64,000 nt of DNA from contig JAIUPH010000013.1 of assembly GCA_020161065.1 (NCBI GenBank), positions 1 through 64,000 of the forward strand. The letters are read 5' to 3'. This DNA is from Pseudomonadota bacterium (GTDB lineage Bacteria > Pseudomonadota > Gammaproteobacteria > Burkholderiales > Burkholderiaceae_C). A program made the translations under genes and the position numbers. Numbering within the stretch: position 1 is the first letter of the stretch; the number at the start of each line of letters is the position of its first letter. Below are positions 54,076-64,000 of this stretch, one piece after another. The notes under the pieces are model-generated. The model searched no databases and was not told where the DNA came from. It was given only the letters and a program-made list of their open reading frames with translations.

Positions 54076-54948
54076 ATGAAGATCGGCATGGTGGGCGTGG
54101 GCATGATGGGGCACGGCATCGCCGGCAACCTGGTGAAGCACGGCCATGAACTGACGCTGCTGGAGCACCCCGGCAACCAGCCGCTGGCGGCGCTGAAGGC
54201 CGCCGGCGCGGCCAGCGTGGCCAGCGCGCGCGAGCTGGCGGCGCGGGTCGACGTGCTGATCCTGGTGGTGACCGGCTCGCCGCAGGTGGAGGCCGTGCTC
54301 ACCGGCCGCGGCGGCGTGCTCGAAGGCCTGCGCCCGGGCAGCATCGTGATCGACTGTTCGACCGCCATCCCCTCGTCGACCGTGCGCATGGCGCAGGCGG
54401 TGCAGGCGGTCGGCTCGCGCTTTCTCGATGCGCCGATGACGCGCACGCCCAAGGAAGCCGCCGAAGGCCGGCTGAACCTGCTGGTGGGCGGCGACGCAGC
54501 GCTGCTGGACGAATGCCGGCCGCTGCTGCAGTGCTTTGCCGAGAACATCACCCACGTCGGCCCGGTGGGTGCCGGCCACGGCATGAAGCTGCTGCACAAC
54601 TACGTGTCGCTGGGCATGGTCACGCTGCTGGCCGAGGCCGCGGCCTGCGCCGATCGCAGCGGCGTGGCCAGCGCCGCCTTCGTCGAGGTGCTGGCCAAGG
54701 GCGGCGGCGGCGGCGTGGCGCTGGAACGCATCAAGCCCTACCTGCTGAGCCGTGACCCCAGCAGCCTGCGCTTCACGGTGGCCAATGCGCGCAAGGACCT
54801 GGACTACTACCACCAGATGGCCGGCGATGCGCAGGCCCGTCGCGAGGTGGCGGCCGCGGTGCTGAGCACGCTGGACGCGGTGCTCGCGCAGCCGGGCGGC
54901 GGCGAGGCGCTGGTGCCCGAACTGGCGACGCGGCTGGCGGCCGGCTGA
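54076..54948 (+). CDS. Beta-hydroxyacid dehydrogenase (3-hydroxyisobutyrate dehydrogenase family)
   Basis: 290-residue NAD(P)-dependent enzyme: GVGMMGHGIAGNL Rossmann motif at 6-18, substrate loop DAPMTRTPKEAAEGRL, and catalytic Lys in GHGMKLLHNY. The substrate loop departs from the usual DAPVSGG..GA..GTL, so the acid it handles is probably not 3-hydroxyisobutyrate itself. GACAGGAGCA precedes the ATG at 54076. Last gene of the 47810-54948 operon; it converges on the chemoreceptor gene. Confidence 0.9.
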   Translation: MKIGMVGVGMMGHGIAGNLVKHGHELTLLEHPGNQPLAALKAAGAASVASARELAARVDVLILVVTGSPQVEAVLTGRGGVLEGLRPGSIVIDCSTAIPSSTVRMAQAVQAVGSRFLDAPMTRTPKEAAEGRLNLLVGGDAALLDECRPLLQCFAENITHVGPVGAGHGMKLLHNYVSLGMVTLLAEAAACADRSGVASAAFVEVLAKGGGGGVALERIKPYLLSRDPSSLRFTVANARKDLDYYHQMAGDAQARREVAAAVLSTLDAVLAQPGGGEALVPELATRLAAG

Positions 54949-54997
54949 ACCCAAAGGCCGCCCGGCGTGTCGCCCGGCCGCTGGCCGCCGACCGAAG

Positions 54998-56683
54998 TTA
55001 CGCGGTGGCCGCGTCGGCGCCGGCCGACAGCTTGAACACCGACACCGTCTGCACCAGCTGGTGAGCCTGGTTCTTCAGGCTCTCGGCGGCCGCGGCGCTT
55101 TCCTCGACCAGCGCGGCGTTCTGCTGCGTGGCCTGGTCCATCTGGCCGACGGCATCGCCGACCTGCTGGATGCCGGTGCCTTGCTCGGCCGTCGCCGAGC
55201 TGATCTCGCCGACGATGTCGCTGACGCGGCGGATCGAGCCGACGATCTCGTCCATCGTCTTGCCGGCGCGGTCGACCAGCGTCGTGCCTTGTTCCACCTG
55301 CTCGACGTTGCGGTTGATCAGCGACTTGATCTCCTTGGCCGCTTCCGCGCTGCGCTGCGCCAGGCTGCGCACCTCGCCGGCCACCACCGCGAAGCCGCGG
55401 CCTTGTTCGCCGGCACGCGCCGCCTCCACCGCGGCGTTGAGCGCCAGGATGTTGGTCTGGAAGGCGATGCCGTCGATCACGCCGATGATGTCGCCGATCT
55501 TGCGGCTGGACTCGCTGATGCCCTGCATCGTGCTGACCACTTCGCCGACCACCGAGCCGCCCTGCGTCGCCACCCCGGCGGCGGCCTGCGCCAGCTGGTT
55601 GGCCTGGCGCGCGTTGTCGGCGTTGTTGCGCACGGTGCTGCCCAGCTCTTCCATGGTGGCCGCGGTCTGCTGCAAGGCGCTGGCCTGCTGCTCGGTGCGG
55701 CCGGAGAGGTCCTGGTTGCCGCTGGCGATCTGCGCCGAGGCAATGGCCACGCCGTCGGCGCCGCTGCGGATGCTGCCGACCACGGTCGCCAGGTGGTCCT
55801 GCATCTGGCCCATGCTGCGCAGCAGCTCGCCTTCCTGGCCGGGCAGCTCGCGGTCGATGGCCTGGTAGAGCTGGCCGTGCGCGATGCCGGCCGCCGCGCG
55901 GCTGGCGTCGCCCAGCACCTGGGTCGTGCGGCGGCGCAGGAACATCAGGCTGCTCAGCACCGTGGCCACCAGCGCGCCCACCGCGCCGATCGCCACCTTC
56001 GACCAGCGCTCGCTGGCCGTGGTGGCCGACGCCACTTCATGCTGCGTGCGCTCGTCGAGCAGGCCGAGGAACTCGTTCACCGGCTGCATGATCTTGGCCT
56101 TGTTCTGGTGGTAGGCCAGGTCGTGCATCATCTCGCGCGCCTTGGCGCGGTCGGGCTCGGCCTGCTTGGTGAAGCCGCCCTTGCCGTCGTCGAACAGGCC
56201 CTTGACCATGTTCATCGCGATGGTCTCGGTGCGCACCAGGTCGTCCGAATTGGCCTTGGCCTGCGCCAGCTTGGCCAGCTCGGCGTCGGTGAAGCCGGTG
56301 CGCTTCATCAGGTCGAGCAGCGGGACCGACTGGTCCGAGCTCGGCGCCGCGCCGTTGCCGCCGGCGGCGCGGAAGTCCCAGTAGATGCGCTCGTAGTGCT
56401 GGGGCCGCGCCTTCTTGCCGTCGCGGATGTCGAGGATCTCGAAATACTGCTGTTCCCACTTGGGGTCGCCGGTCACCACGTAGGTGCGGGCCAGACGGGT
56501 GAGGTCGTCCGAGCTTTGCCGCAACTCGTCGGCCAGCAGGTACGACTGGTAGCGGCGTGCTGCCGCCTCGTCGGCGACATCGCTGCTGAGGTTGCTCTTC
56601 ACCGCGGCCGTGACCGCGACAACGCCCAACACCAGCAGGATGGCGGCGTTTCCATTGAATACTTGCCTGATCTGAATGCGCAT
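54998..56683 (-). CDS. Methyl-accepting chemotaxis protein
   Basis: 561-residue membrane chemoreceptor. TM1 at about 12-29, a periplasmic ligand domain to ~228, TM2 at ~229-250, HAMP-type linker, then a long coiled coil with the hairpin tip containing [33 protein letters not shown]. No C-terminal NWETF-type pentapeptide, so it would depend on other receptors for CheR/CheB binding. AAGGAG precedes the ATG at 56683 (MRIQIRQV). Its position next to the catabolic operons suggests it senses the acid or a metabolite (inference). No regulon palindrome lies upstream. Confidence 0.93.
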   Translation of the reverse strand: MRIQIRQVFNGNAAILLVLGVVAVTAAVKSNLSSDVADEAAARRYQSYLLADELRQSSDDLTRLARTYVVTGDPKWEQQYFEILDIRDGKKARPQHYERIYWDFRAAGGNGAAPSSDQSVPLLDLMKRTGFTDAELAKLAQAKANSDDLVRTETIAMNMVKGLFDDGKGGFTKQAEPDRAKAREMMHDLAYHQNKAKIMQPVNEFLGLLDERTQHEVASATTASERWSKVAIGAVGALVATVLSSLMFLRRRTTQVLGDASRAAAGIAHGQLYQAIDRELPGQEGELLRSMGQMQDHLATVVGSIRSGADGVAIASAQIASGNQDLSGRTEQQASALQQTAATMEELGSTVRNNADNARQANQLAQAAAGVATQGGSVVGEVVSTMQGISESSRKIGDIIGVIDGIAFQTNILALNAAVEAARAGEQGRGFAVVAGEVRSLAQRSAEAAKEIKSLINRNVEQVEQGTTLVDRAGKTMDEIVGSIRRVSDIVGEISSATAEQGTGIQQVGDAVGQMDQATQQNAALVEESAAAAESLKNQAHQLVQTVSVFKLSAGADAATA

Positions 56684-56779
56684 CACACGACTCCTTCGAT
56701 ATGCAGCGGCTTCCCGCGGGATATCGGCGGACCCCACAGCCACTTGAGCGCACCAGCTGTAGGGAATTCGTGTCAGATG

Positions 56780-58183
56780 TTAGACATGAAGCGCGTGGCC
56801 GAGGGCTCGCAAGGCCGCTTCCTGCACCGCCTCGCCGAGCGTCGGGTGGGCGTGGATGATGGCGGCCACGTCTTCCAGCCGCGCGCCCATCTCGATCGAA
56901 TGGCAGAACGCCGCGCTCAATTCGGCAACGCCGCGACCCACCGCCTGCCAGCCCAGGATCTGGTGCGTGTCCTTGGCGGCCACCACGCGCACGAAGCCAT
57001 CGCCGGCCTCCATGCTCAAGGCGCGGCCGTTGGCGGCGAACGGGAAGCTGGCGACCATCACCTCGCGGCCCTGGTCGGCGGCTTCGTCGGGCGACAGGCC
57101 GGCGGTCACCACCTCGGGGTCGGTGAAGCAGACCGCCGGGATCGCCGCCGGCGCGAAGCGGCGGCGCCGTCCGGCGACGATCTCGGCCACCATCTCGCCT
57201 TGCGCCATCGCGCGGTGCGCCAGCATGGGCTCGCCCGTCAGGTCGCCGATGGCCCAGACGTTGCGCATCGAGGTGCGGCACTGGTCGTCGATCTTCACGG
57301 CGCGGCCGCGCAGGTCCAGGCCCAGCGATTCGAGGTTGAAGCCTTCCGTGCGCGGCCGCCGGCCGGCGGCGACCAGCACGCGGTCGGCCGGCAGCACGTA
57401 GTCGTCGGCATGGGCGCTGCGCACGCGCAGGCCGCCGCCGTCGGCCGTCAGGCCCTGCGCGCTGCACGACAGGTGCAGCGTGATGCCCAGCCGCCGCAGC
57501 CCGGCCAGCACCGGGCGCGTCAGCTCCTCGTCGTAGGCCGGCAGGATGCGGCCCTGCGCCTCCACCACCGCCACCTCGGCGCCCAGCTTGCGCCACGCGG
57601 TGCCCAGCTCCAGCCCGATGTAGCCGGCGCCGATGACCACCAGATGCCTGGGTACTTCAGCGAGCGCCAGCGCCTCGGTCGAGCTGAGCACCGGGCCGCC
57701 GAACGGCAGCCCCGGCAGCGCCAGCGGCTGCGAGCCGGTGGCCAGCAGCAGGTGTTCGCAGCGGATGCGCAAGCCCTCGCCGTCGCTGCCGGCGGCGGCC
57801 AGCTCCACCGTCTTGCCGTCGACGATGCGCGCCCAGCCCGGCACGACGCGCACGCCGGCCTTCTTCAGCAGCGCGCCGACGCCGCCGGTCAGCCGCTGCA
57901 CGATGCCGTCTTTCCAGCGCTGGGTCTGCGGCAGCTCAAGCTGCGGCGCGCCGGCGCGGATGCCCAGCGCCGAGCCGGCCGCGAAGCCGCGCGCGCGCTC
58001 GAACTCGTCGGCGGCGTGGATCAGCGCCTTCGACGGGATGCAGCCCACGTTGAGGCAGGTGCCGCCGAGCCGTTCGCTCTCCACCAGCACGGTGGCGATG
58101 CCGAGCTGGCCGGCGCGGATGGCGGCCACGTAGCCGCCGGGGCCGCCGCCGATGACCAGCAGCGTCGTCTCGATCGTCTTCAT
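56780..58183 (-). CDS. lpdA: Dihydrolipoamide dehydrogenase (E3) of the 2-oxoacid dehydrogenase operon
   Basis: 467-residue FAD disulfide reductase regenerating lipoamide with NAD+. [11 protein letters not shown]-terminal FAD motif, redox disulfide C43/C48 in [16 protein letters not shown] motif [10 protein letters not shown], and C-terminal [13 protein letters not shown] carrying the active-site His-Glu of the dimer interface. Starts 5 bp after the E2 stop, last in the E1alpha-E1beta-E2-E3 operon, as in bkd operons of pseudomonads and Burkholderiales. Confidence 0.94.
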   Translation of the reverse strand: MKTIETTLLVIGGGPGGYVAAIRAGQLGIATVLVESERLGGTCLNVGCIPSKALIHAADEFERARGFAAGSALGIRAGAPQLELPQTQRWKDGIVQRLTGGVGALLKKAGVRVVPGWARIVDGKTVELAAAGSDGEGLRIRCEHLLLATGSQPLALPGLPFGGPVLSSTEALALAEVPRHLVVIGAGYIGLELGTAWRKLGAEVAVVEAQGRILPAYDEELTRPVLAGLRRLGITLHLSCSAQGLTADGGGLRVRSAHADDYVLPADRVLVAAGRRPRTEGFNLESLGLDLRGRAVKIDDQCRTSMRNVWAIGDLTGEPMLAHRAMAQGEMVAEIVAGRRRRFAPAAIPAVCFTDPEVVTAGLSPDEAADQGREVMVASFPFAANGRALSMEAGDGFVRVVAAKDTHQILGWQAVGRGVAELSAAFCHSIEMGARLEDVAAIIHAHPTLGEAVQEAALRALGHALHV

Positions 58184-58188
58184 GCGCG

Positions 58189-59508
58189 TCACTCCACGAA
58201 CAGCAGCGCCGGGTGTTCCAGCAGCGCGCGGATGGCCTGGATGAAGCGCGCCGCGTCCATGCCGTCGACGACGCGGTGGTCGAACGACGACGACAGGTTC
58301 ATCAGCAGCCGCGGCACCACCGCGCCGCCGCGCAGCATCGGCCGCTCGACGATGCGGTTGACGCCGATGATGGCCACCTCCGGGTGGTTGATCACCGGCG
58401 TGGTGACCAGCCCGCCCAGCGGGCCCAGGCTGGTGATGGTGATGGTCGAGCCGGCGAGTTCGTCGCGCGCCGCCTTGCCGCTGCGCGCCGCCTCGGCCAG
58501 GCGCGCCACCTCGCGCGCAAAGGCCCACAGGTCCTGCGCCTCGGCGTGGCGCAGCACCGGCACCATCAGGCCGCCATCGGTCTGCGTCGCGATGCCCAGG
58601 TGCACCGGGCGGTGGCGCGTGACGACGCCGGCCTCGTCGTCGAAGCGGGCGTTCATCTGCGGGAACTCGTCCACCGCCAGCACCACGGCGCGGGCCACCA
58701 GCGGCAGCAGCGTGAGCTTGCCGCGCGTGGCGGCGTACTTGTCGTTCAGCTCGCCGCGCAGGGCTTCCAGCTCGGTGACGTCGATCTCCTCGACGTAGCT
58801 GAAGTGCGGGATGCGGCGCTTGGCCTCCTGCATCTTCTGCGCGATCTTGCGGCGCAGGCCGATCACCGGCACCGCCTCTTCGCCATGGCGCTGGCGCCGG
58901 CCCGGCGCGCCGGCCTCGGCCGCCGCCTGGCCGCGCGTGCTGCGGTAGCGCTCCAGGTCGTCGTGCGTGATGCGGCCGGCCGGCCCGCTGCCGGGCACGA
59001 ACTGCAGCTCGATGCCCAGCTCCCAGGCGCGGCGGCGCACCGAAGGCGCGGCGATCGGCCGCTCGCCCGGCGCGCGACTGCGCACGGGGGCGGCCGGCGG
59101 TGAAGGCGACGGTGATGGTGGTGGCGGCACGGAAGGCTGACGCTCGACTTGAGCGGCTTGCGCCGCCGGCGCGGGTGGCGCGGCGGCGGGGACGGGGGCC
59201 GCAGCAGCAGCGGCCGCGGCGCGCGGCGCGGCGCTGGCCGCGGCGCCGGCCTTCACGTTGCCCTCGCCCGCCACTTCCAGCCGGATCAGCTCGGAGCCGA
59301 CGGCCATCGCCTGCCCCGGCACGCCGCCCAGCGACAGCACGGTGCCGGCCACCGGCGACGGGATCTCCACCGTCGCCTTGTCGGTCATCACGTCGGCCAG
59401 CACCTGGTCTTCGGCCACCGCGTCGCCCGGCTGCACGCGCCAGGCCACCAGTTCGACCTCGGCAATGCCTTCGCCGATGTCGGGCATCTTGATCGCATAG
59501 AGGCCCAT
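58189..59508 (-). CDS. bkdB: Branched-chain 2-oxoacid dehydrogenase E2 (lipoamide acyltransferase)
   Basis: 439 residues: lipoyl domain with lipoyl-lysine K44 in MTDKATVE, a long Ala/Pro-rich flexible linker (about 85-150), peripheral-subunit-binding domain near 152-190 ([12 protein letters not shown]), and a catalytic domain ending [17 protein letters not shown] with the His-Asp pair. Transfers the acyl group from E1 to CoA. The ATG at 59508 is the [14 protein letters not shown] start standard for the family and lies 2 bp past the E1beta stop. Confidence 0.94.
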   Translation of the reverse strand: MGLYAIKMPDIGEGIAEVELVAWRVQPGDAVAEDQVLADVMTDKATVEIPSPVAGTVLSLGGVPGQAMAVGSELIRLEVAGEGNVKAGAAASAAPRAAAAAAAAPVPAAAPPAPAAQAAQVERQPSVPPPPSPSPSPPAAPVRSRAPGERPIAAPSVRRRAWELGIELQFVPGSGPAGRITHDDLERYRSTRGQAAAEAGAPGRRQRHGEEAVPVIGLRRKIAQKMQEAKRRIPHFSYVEEIDVTELEALRGELNDKYAATRGKLTLLPLVARAVVLAVDEFPQMNARFDDEAGVVTRHRPVHLGIATQTDGGLMVPVLRHAEAQDLWAFAREVARLAEAARSGKAARDELAGSTITITSLGPLGGLVTTPVINHPEVAIIGVNRIVERPMLRGGAVVPRLLMNLSSSFDHRVVDGMDAARFIQAIRALLEHPALLFVE

Positions 59509-59510
59509 GA

Positions 59511-60575
59511 TCAGCCCCCTTCCACCGCGCGCTTGAGCGCCGCGGCCACGCGCGCCGGGCCGGGGAAGTAGGCCCATTCCTGCGCGTGCGGGTAAGGCGT
59601 GTCCCAGCCGGTGACGCGCTCGATCGGCGCTTCCAGCTGGTAGAAGCAATGCTCCTGCACCAGCGCCGACAGCTCGGCGCCGAAGCCGCTGGTGCGCGTG
59701 GCCTCGTGCACGATCACGCAGCGCCCGGTCTTCTTCACCGAGGCGACCACGGTGTCGAGGTCCATCGGCCACAGCGAGCGCAGGTCGACGATCTCGGCGT
59801 CGATGCCGCTTTCCTCGGCCGCCGCCTGCGCCACCCAGACCATGGTGCCGTAGGCCAGCACCGTGACCTGGCTGCCGGGCCTGAACACGGCGGCCGATTC
59901 CAGCGGCACGCGGTAGTAGCCTTCGGGCACCTTGCCCAGCGCGTGCGCCGACCAGGGCACCACCGGTCGGTCGTGGTGGCCGTCGAAGGGGCCGTTGTAC
60001 AGGCGCTTGGGCTCCAGGAAGATCACCGGGTCGTCGCACTCGATGGCGGCGATCAGCAGGCCCTTGGCGTCGTACGGGTTGCTCGGCATCACGGTGCGCA
60101 CGCCGCAGACGTGGGTGAACAGCGCCTCGGGGCTTTGGCTGTGCGTCTGGCCGCCGTAGATGCCGCCGCCGCAAGGCATGCGGATCACCATCGGGCAGGT
60201 GAAGTCGGCCGCCGAGCGCGAGCGCAGCCGCGCCGCTTCCGACACGATCTGGTCCGACGCCGGATAGAAGTAGTCGGCGAACTGGATCTCGGCCACCGGC
60301 CGCAGGCCATAAGCCGCCATGCCGACCGCTACGCCGACGATGCCGCCTTCGCTGATGGGCGTGTCGAAGCAGCGCGGCTTGCCGTACTTGGCCTGCAGGC
60401 CTTCGGTGACGCGGAACACGCCGCCGAAGTAGCCCACGTCCTGGCCGAAGACGACGACGTTGTCGTCGCGCGCCATCATCACGTCCAGGCCCGAGCGCAG
60501 CGCCTGGATCATCGTCATGTTGCGCGCCGCGCCGGCGGCTGGCGTGACGCCTTGTTCGAGGGTTAGCGCCGTCAT
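59511..60575 (-). CDS. bkdA2: Branched-chain 2-oxoacid dehydrogenase E1 beta subunit
   Basis: 354 residues: transketolase-like pyrimidine domain with [38 protein letters not shown] and [22 protein letters not shown]-terminal transketolase domain with [15 protein letters not shown]. Joins the alpha subunit to decarboxylate branched 2-oxoacids from Val, Leu and Ile. Begins 1 bp after the E1alpha stop (60577). Slightly long N-terminus (about 18 extra residues before MTMIQALR, which could be the true start). Confidence 0.94.
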   Translation of the reverse strand: MTALTLEQGVTPAAGAARNMTMIQALRSGLDVMMARDDNVVVFGQDVGYFGGVFRVTEGLQAKYGKPRCFDTPISEGGIVGVAVGMAAYGLRPVAEIQFADYFYPASDQIVSEAARLRSRSAADFTCPMVIRMPCGGGIYGGQTHSQSPEALFTHVCGVRTVMPSNPYDAKGLLIAAIECDDPVIFLEPKRLYNGPFDGHHDRPVVPWSAHALGKVPEGYYRVPLESAAVFRPGSQVTVLAYGTMVWVAQAAAEESGIDAEIVDLRSLWPMDLDTVVASVKKTGRCVIVHEATRTSGFGAELSALVQEHCFYQLEAPIERVTGWDTPYPHAQEWAYFPGPARVAAALKRAVEGG

Positions 60576-60576
60576 C

Positions 60577-61965
<1,389 letters not shown>

Positions 61966-62018
61966 TCAGTTTGACAAGGCGGCGGTCATCGCGCAGGCGA
62001 AGGCGTTCAAGGCGTAGC

Positions 62019-62573
62019 TCAGGCAGCCAGCCACTCGCGCCCGGCCTTGCCCAGCATCAGCTCGACATAGCCGGCGAAGCTGCGGCGCACCAGCAGCTCG
62101 AAGCTCGGCGCCGCGTCGGTCTGCCACAGCCATACCGCCGCCTTGAAGAAGTGCGAACCCTTGCAGTCGCCGGTCCGAAAGGCGCGCGGATGCAGGTCGA
62201 GCGGGCAGCCCTGCGCCAGCAGCTCGCGCGCCGGCGCGCCGCCCAGTTGCAGCACGTGGTAGCCGCTGCTCACGTCGGTCACCGCGTGGTGCGTGCCGGC
62301 CAAGGCGGCACGCAGCGCCGCGGCGAAGGCTGCCTGGCGGCCGCGCGGCGCGATCACGAACCAGTCGTCGGGCCCGGCCCACAGGACGCGCAGCACCTCG
62401 TCGGCGACGCTGGTGCAGGCCTGCAGCGGCAGCGCCAGGCCAAGCGCGCGCGCCGCCCCTTGCGTGAACGCCGCGTCCGACGGGTCGCCGCGCAGGTTGA
62501 CGATGCCCGGGCCTTCGCGCCAGCCGACCTTGAGGTTGCGGTCGCCGCGCGCGGCGGCTCGGCGGTCAGACAT
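62019..62573 (-). CDS. soxG: Sarcosine oxidase gamma subunit
   Basis: 184-residue small subunit of heterotetrameric sarcosine oxidase, which demethylates sarcosine to glycine with formaldehyde passed to tetrahydrofolate. Family features: NLRGDPSDAAF, LWAGPDDWFVIAP, AVTDVSSGYHVLQLGG, LDLHPRAF and VRRSFAGYVELML. Overlaps the end of soxA by 8 nt, the usual BDAG order. Part of the glycine betaine/choline catabolic route; no functional link to the acyl-CoA regulon is apparent. Confidence 0.92.
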   Translation of the reverse strand: MSDRRAAARGDRNLKVGWREGPGIVNLRGDPSDAAFTQGAARALGLALPLQACTSVADEVLRVLWAGPDDWFVIAPRGRQAAFAAALRAALAGTHHAVTDVSSGYHVLQLGGAPARELLAQGCPLDLHPRAFRTGDCKGSHFFKAAVWLWQTDAAPSFELLVRRSFAGYVELMLGKAGREWLAA

Positions 62574-64000
62574 GCTGGCGCTCTCCCTTGGGATCGAAGA
62601 ACATGGGGCTGGCGATCACCGCGGTGACGCTGCGGCCGTCGCGCAGCGCGACGTGCACGCGCTCGCCGTGGCGCGAGAGGCCGCCACGCACCAGCGCCAT
62701 CGCGATCGAGCGGCCCAGCGTCGGGCTGGCGTAGCTGCTGGTGACGTGGCCGGCCATCGGCGTCGGCGGCGGCGCCGGCCCCGGCGCGCCGGCCAGCACC
62801 TGCGCGCCTTCGGGCAGCACGAAGGCCGGGTCGTCGGTGAGCAGCCCGACGAGTTGCCTGCGGTCGCTGCGCGAGGTGTCGCTGCGCGCCAGCGAGCGCT
62901 TGCCGAGGAAGTCCTTGGTCCTGGCCACCATGGCGCCCATGCCCAGGTCGAGCGGCGTCACCGAGCCGTCGGTGTCCTGGCCGACGATGACGAAGCCCTT
63001 CTCTGCGCGCAGCACGTGCATGGCCTCGGTGCCGTAGGGCGTGACGCCCCACTCGGCGCCGGCGGCGTGGATCGCCTGCCAGACTTGCAGCCCCTGCTCG
63101 GCCGGCACGTTGACCTCGTAGCTGCGCTCGCCCGAGAAGCTGATGCGGAACAGGCGCGCCGGCACGCCGGCCAGCGTGCCTTCGCGCACCGCCATGAACG
63201 GGAACGCCTCGTCGCTGAAGTCGATGTCGCTGCCCAGCTTGCGCAGCAGCTCGCGGCTCTTCGGGCCGACCACCGCCGTCGTCGCCCAATGGTCGGTCAC
63301 GGTGGTGAGGTAGACCTTCAGCTGCGGCCACTCGGTCTGCAGCCAGCGCTCCAGCCAGGCCAGCACGCGCGCCGCGCCGCCGGTGGTGGTGTGCATCAGG
63401 TAGTGCCGCTCGCCCAGGCGCGCGGTGACGCCGTCGTCGAACACCATGCCGTTCTCGTCGAGCATCAAGCCGTAGCGGCACTTGCCGACGTCGAGCTTGC
63501 TCCAGGCGTTGCAGTAGACCCAGTTCAGCAGCGTCGCCGCATCGGGGCCCTGGATGTCGATCTTGCCCAGCGTCGAGGCGTCGAGCATCGCCACGCCGTT
63601 GCGCGCCGCGCGCACCTCGCGCGCCACCGCCGCGTGCACGTCCTCGCCCGGCCGCGGGTAGTACCACGGGCGCTTCCACTGGCCGACGTCTTCGAAGGCG
63701 GCGCCCTGCTGCAGGTGCCAGGCGTGCATGGCGGTCGTTCGCACCGGCTCGAAGGCCTCGCCCAGTTCGAGGCCGGCCACCGCGCCGAAGGTCACCGGCG
63801 TGTAGTTCGGCCGAAAGGTGGTGGTGCCCACCTGCGCGATCGGCTTGCCGAGCGCCAGCGCGGCGATGCCCACGCCGTTGATGTTGCCGGTCTTGCCCTG
63901 GTCGGTGCCGAAGCCCAGTGCCGTATAGCGCTTGACGTGCTCGATGCTCTCGAAGCCTTCGCGCACGGCCAGCAGGATGTCCGACGCCGCGACGTCGTTC
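62566..64000 (-). CDS. soxA: Sarcosine oxidase alpha subunit, 3' part (runs off window)
   Basis: 477 residues visible, continuing beyond the right edge; the N-terminal NAD/FAD domains are outside. The visible part begins in the FAD-domain C-terminus (EHVKRYTALGFGTDQGKTGNINGVGI) and holds the aminomethyltransferase (GcvT-like) folate-binding domain: MLDASTLGKIDIQGPDAA, GDDG-type FDDGV, FRISFSGERSYEVNVPA, GTEAMHVLRAEKGF, and DLGMGAMV. It transfers the released C1 unit to tetrahydrofolate. Coupled to soxG. Confidence 0.94.
   Translation of the reverse strand, partial: NDVAASDILLAVREGFESIEHVKRYTALGFGTDQGKTGNINGVGIAALALGKPIAQVGTTTFRPNYTPVTFGAVAGLELGEAFEPVRTTAMHAWHLQQGAAFEDVGQWKRPWYYPRPGEDVHAAVAREVRAARNGVAMLDASTLGKIDIQGPDAATLLNWVYCNAWSKLDVGKCRYGLMLDENGMVFDDGVTARLGERHYLMHTTTGGAARVLAWLERWLQTEWPQLKVYLTTVTDHWATTAVVGPKSRELLRKLGSDIDFSDEAFPFMAVREGTLAGVPARLFRISFSGERSYEVNVPAEQGLQVWQAIHAAGAEWGVTPYGTEAMHVLRAEKGFVIVGQDTDGSVTPLDLGMGAMVARTKDFLGKRSLARSDTSRSDRRQLVGLLTDDPAFVLPEGAQVLAGAPGPAPPPTPMAGHVTSSYASPTLGRSIAMALVRGGLSRHGERVHVALRDGRSVTAVIASPMFFDPKGERQHV

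Overview
The window reads as chromosomal DNA of a very GC-rich betaproteobacterium, most likely Burkholderiales of the Rubrivivax/Leptothrix/Variovorax type. The basis is the codon use, three separate LivGHMF-type importers, the density of acyl-CoA genes, and the GC-rich REP-like hairpins. No rRNA, tRNA, CRISPR array, transposase or integrase was found. Genes fill nearly all of it; the longest gene-free stretches are under 200 bp.

Layout. 1-3908: end of a transporter ATPase gene, diverging from an acyl-CoA ligase plus a binding protein. 3928-13406: a long leftward operon holding an SDR, a binding protein, LivH/M/G/F, two more SDRs, a 3-ketosteroid-dehydrogenase-like flavoprotein and a GST. 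A GntR/FCD regulator (13579-14274) diverges from it across two TGTATAC boxes. 14282-19155: TesB thioesterase and two crotonase-fold genes, diverging from a CrtC/AttH-like protein and an exported SurE-like protein. 19192-23690: a second complete LIV importer. 23836-33522: leftward acyl-CoA modules with two ACAD-plus-APH-kinase pairs, an alpha-methylacyl-CoA racemase, a nitroreductase and several SDRs. 33641-35517: a zinc-type MDR and a hydratase-2. 35605-40754: AliA-like ligase with crotonase, MarR regulator, acetoacetyl-CoA synthetase. 40894-54948: two long rightward operons. The first holds an HMGCS/DUF35 fusion, an SCP2-type thiolase, a crotonase, BadH-like and BadI-like enzymes, a CoA-transferase and a PaaI thioesterase. 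The second holds MaoC, a CitE-like lyase, two ACADs, a DECR-like SDR, a ligase and a beta-hydroxyacid dehydrogenase. 54998-64000: chemoreceptor, a complete branched-chain 2-oxoacid dehydrogenase operon, and sarcosine oxidase gamma and (partial) alpha.

How it works together (inference). Importers bring in carboxylic acids; ligases make CoA thioesters; the racemase, dehydrogenases, hydratases and SDRs run a beta-oxidation-like sequence. The AliA/BadH/BadI-like set points to cyclohexanecarboxylate-type (alicyclic) acids, with ring opening of a 2-ketocyclohexanecarboxyl-CoA to a pimeloyl-CoA-type product. Acetoacetate salvage, CitE-type cleavage and thiolysis would finish the carbon chain.

Main discovery: a palindrome GTACRC-N2-GYGTAC recurs 13 times, always in intergenic DNA just upstream of these transcription units (positions 1035 to 47769). 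It is absent from the GntR operon and from the flanking BCKDH and sarcosine oxidase operons. It looks like the shared operator of one catabolic regulon of roughly 47 kb. The encoded MarR protein (38219-38683), BadR-like by context, is the best candidate regulator.
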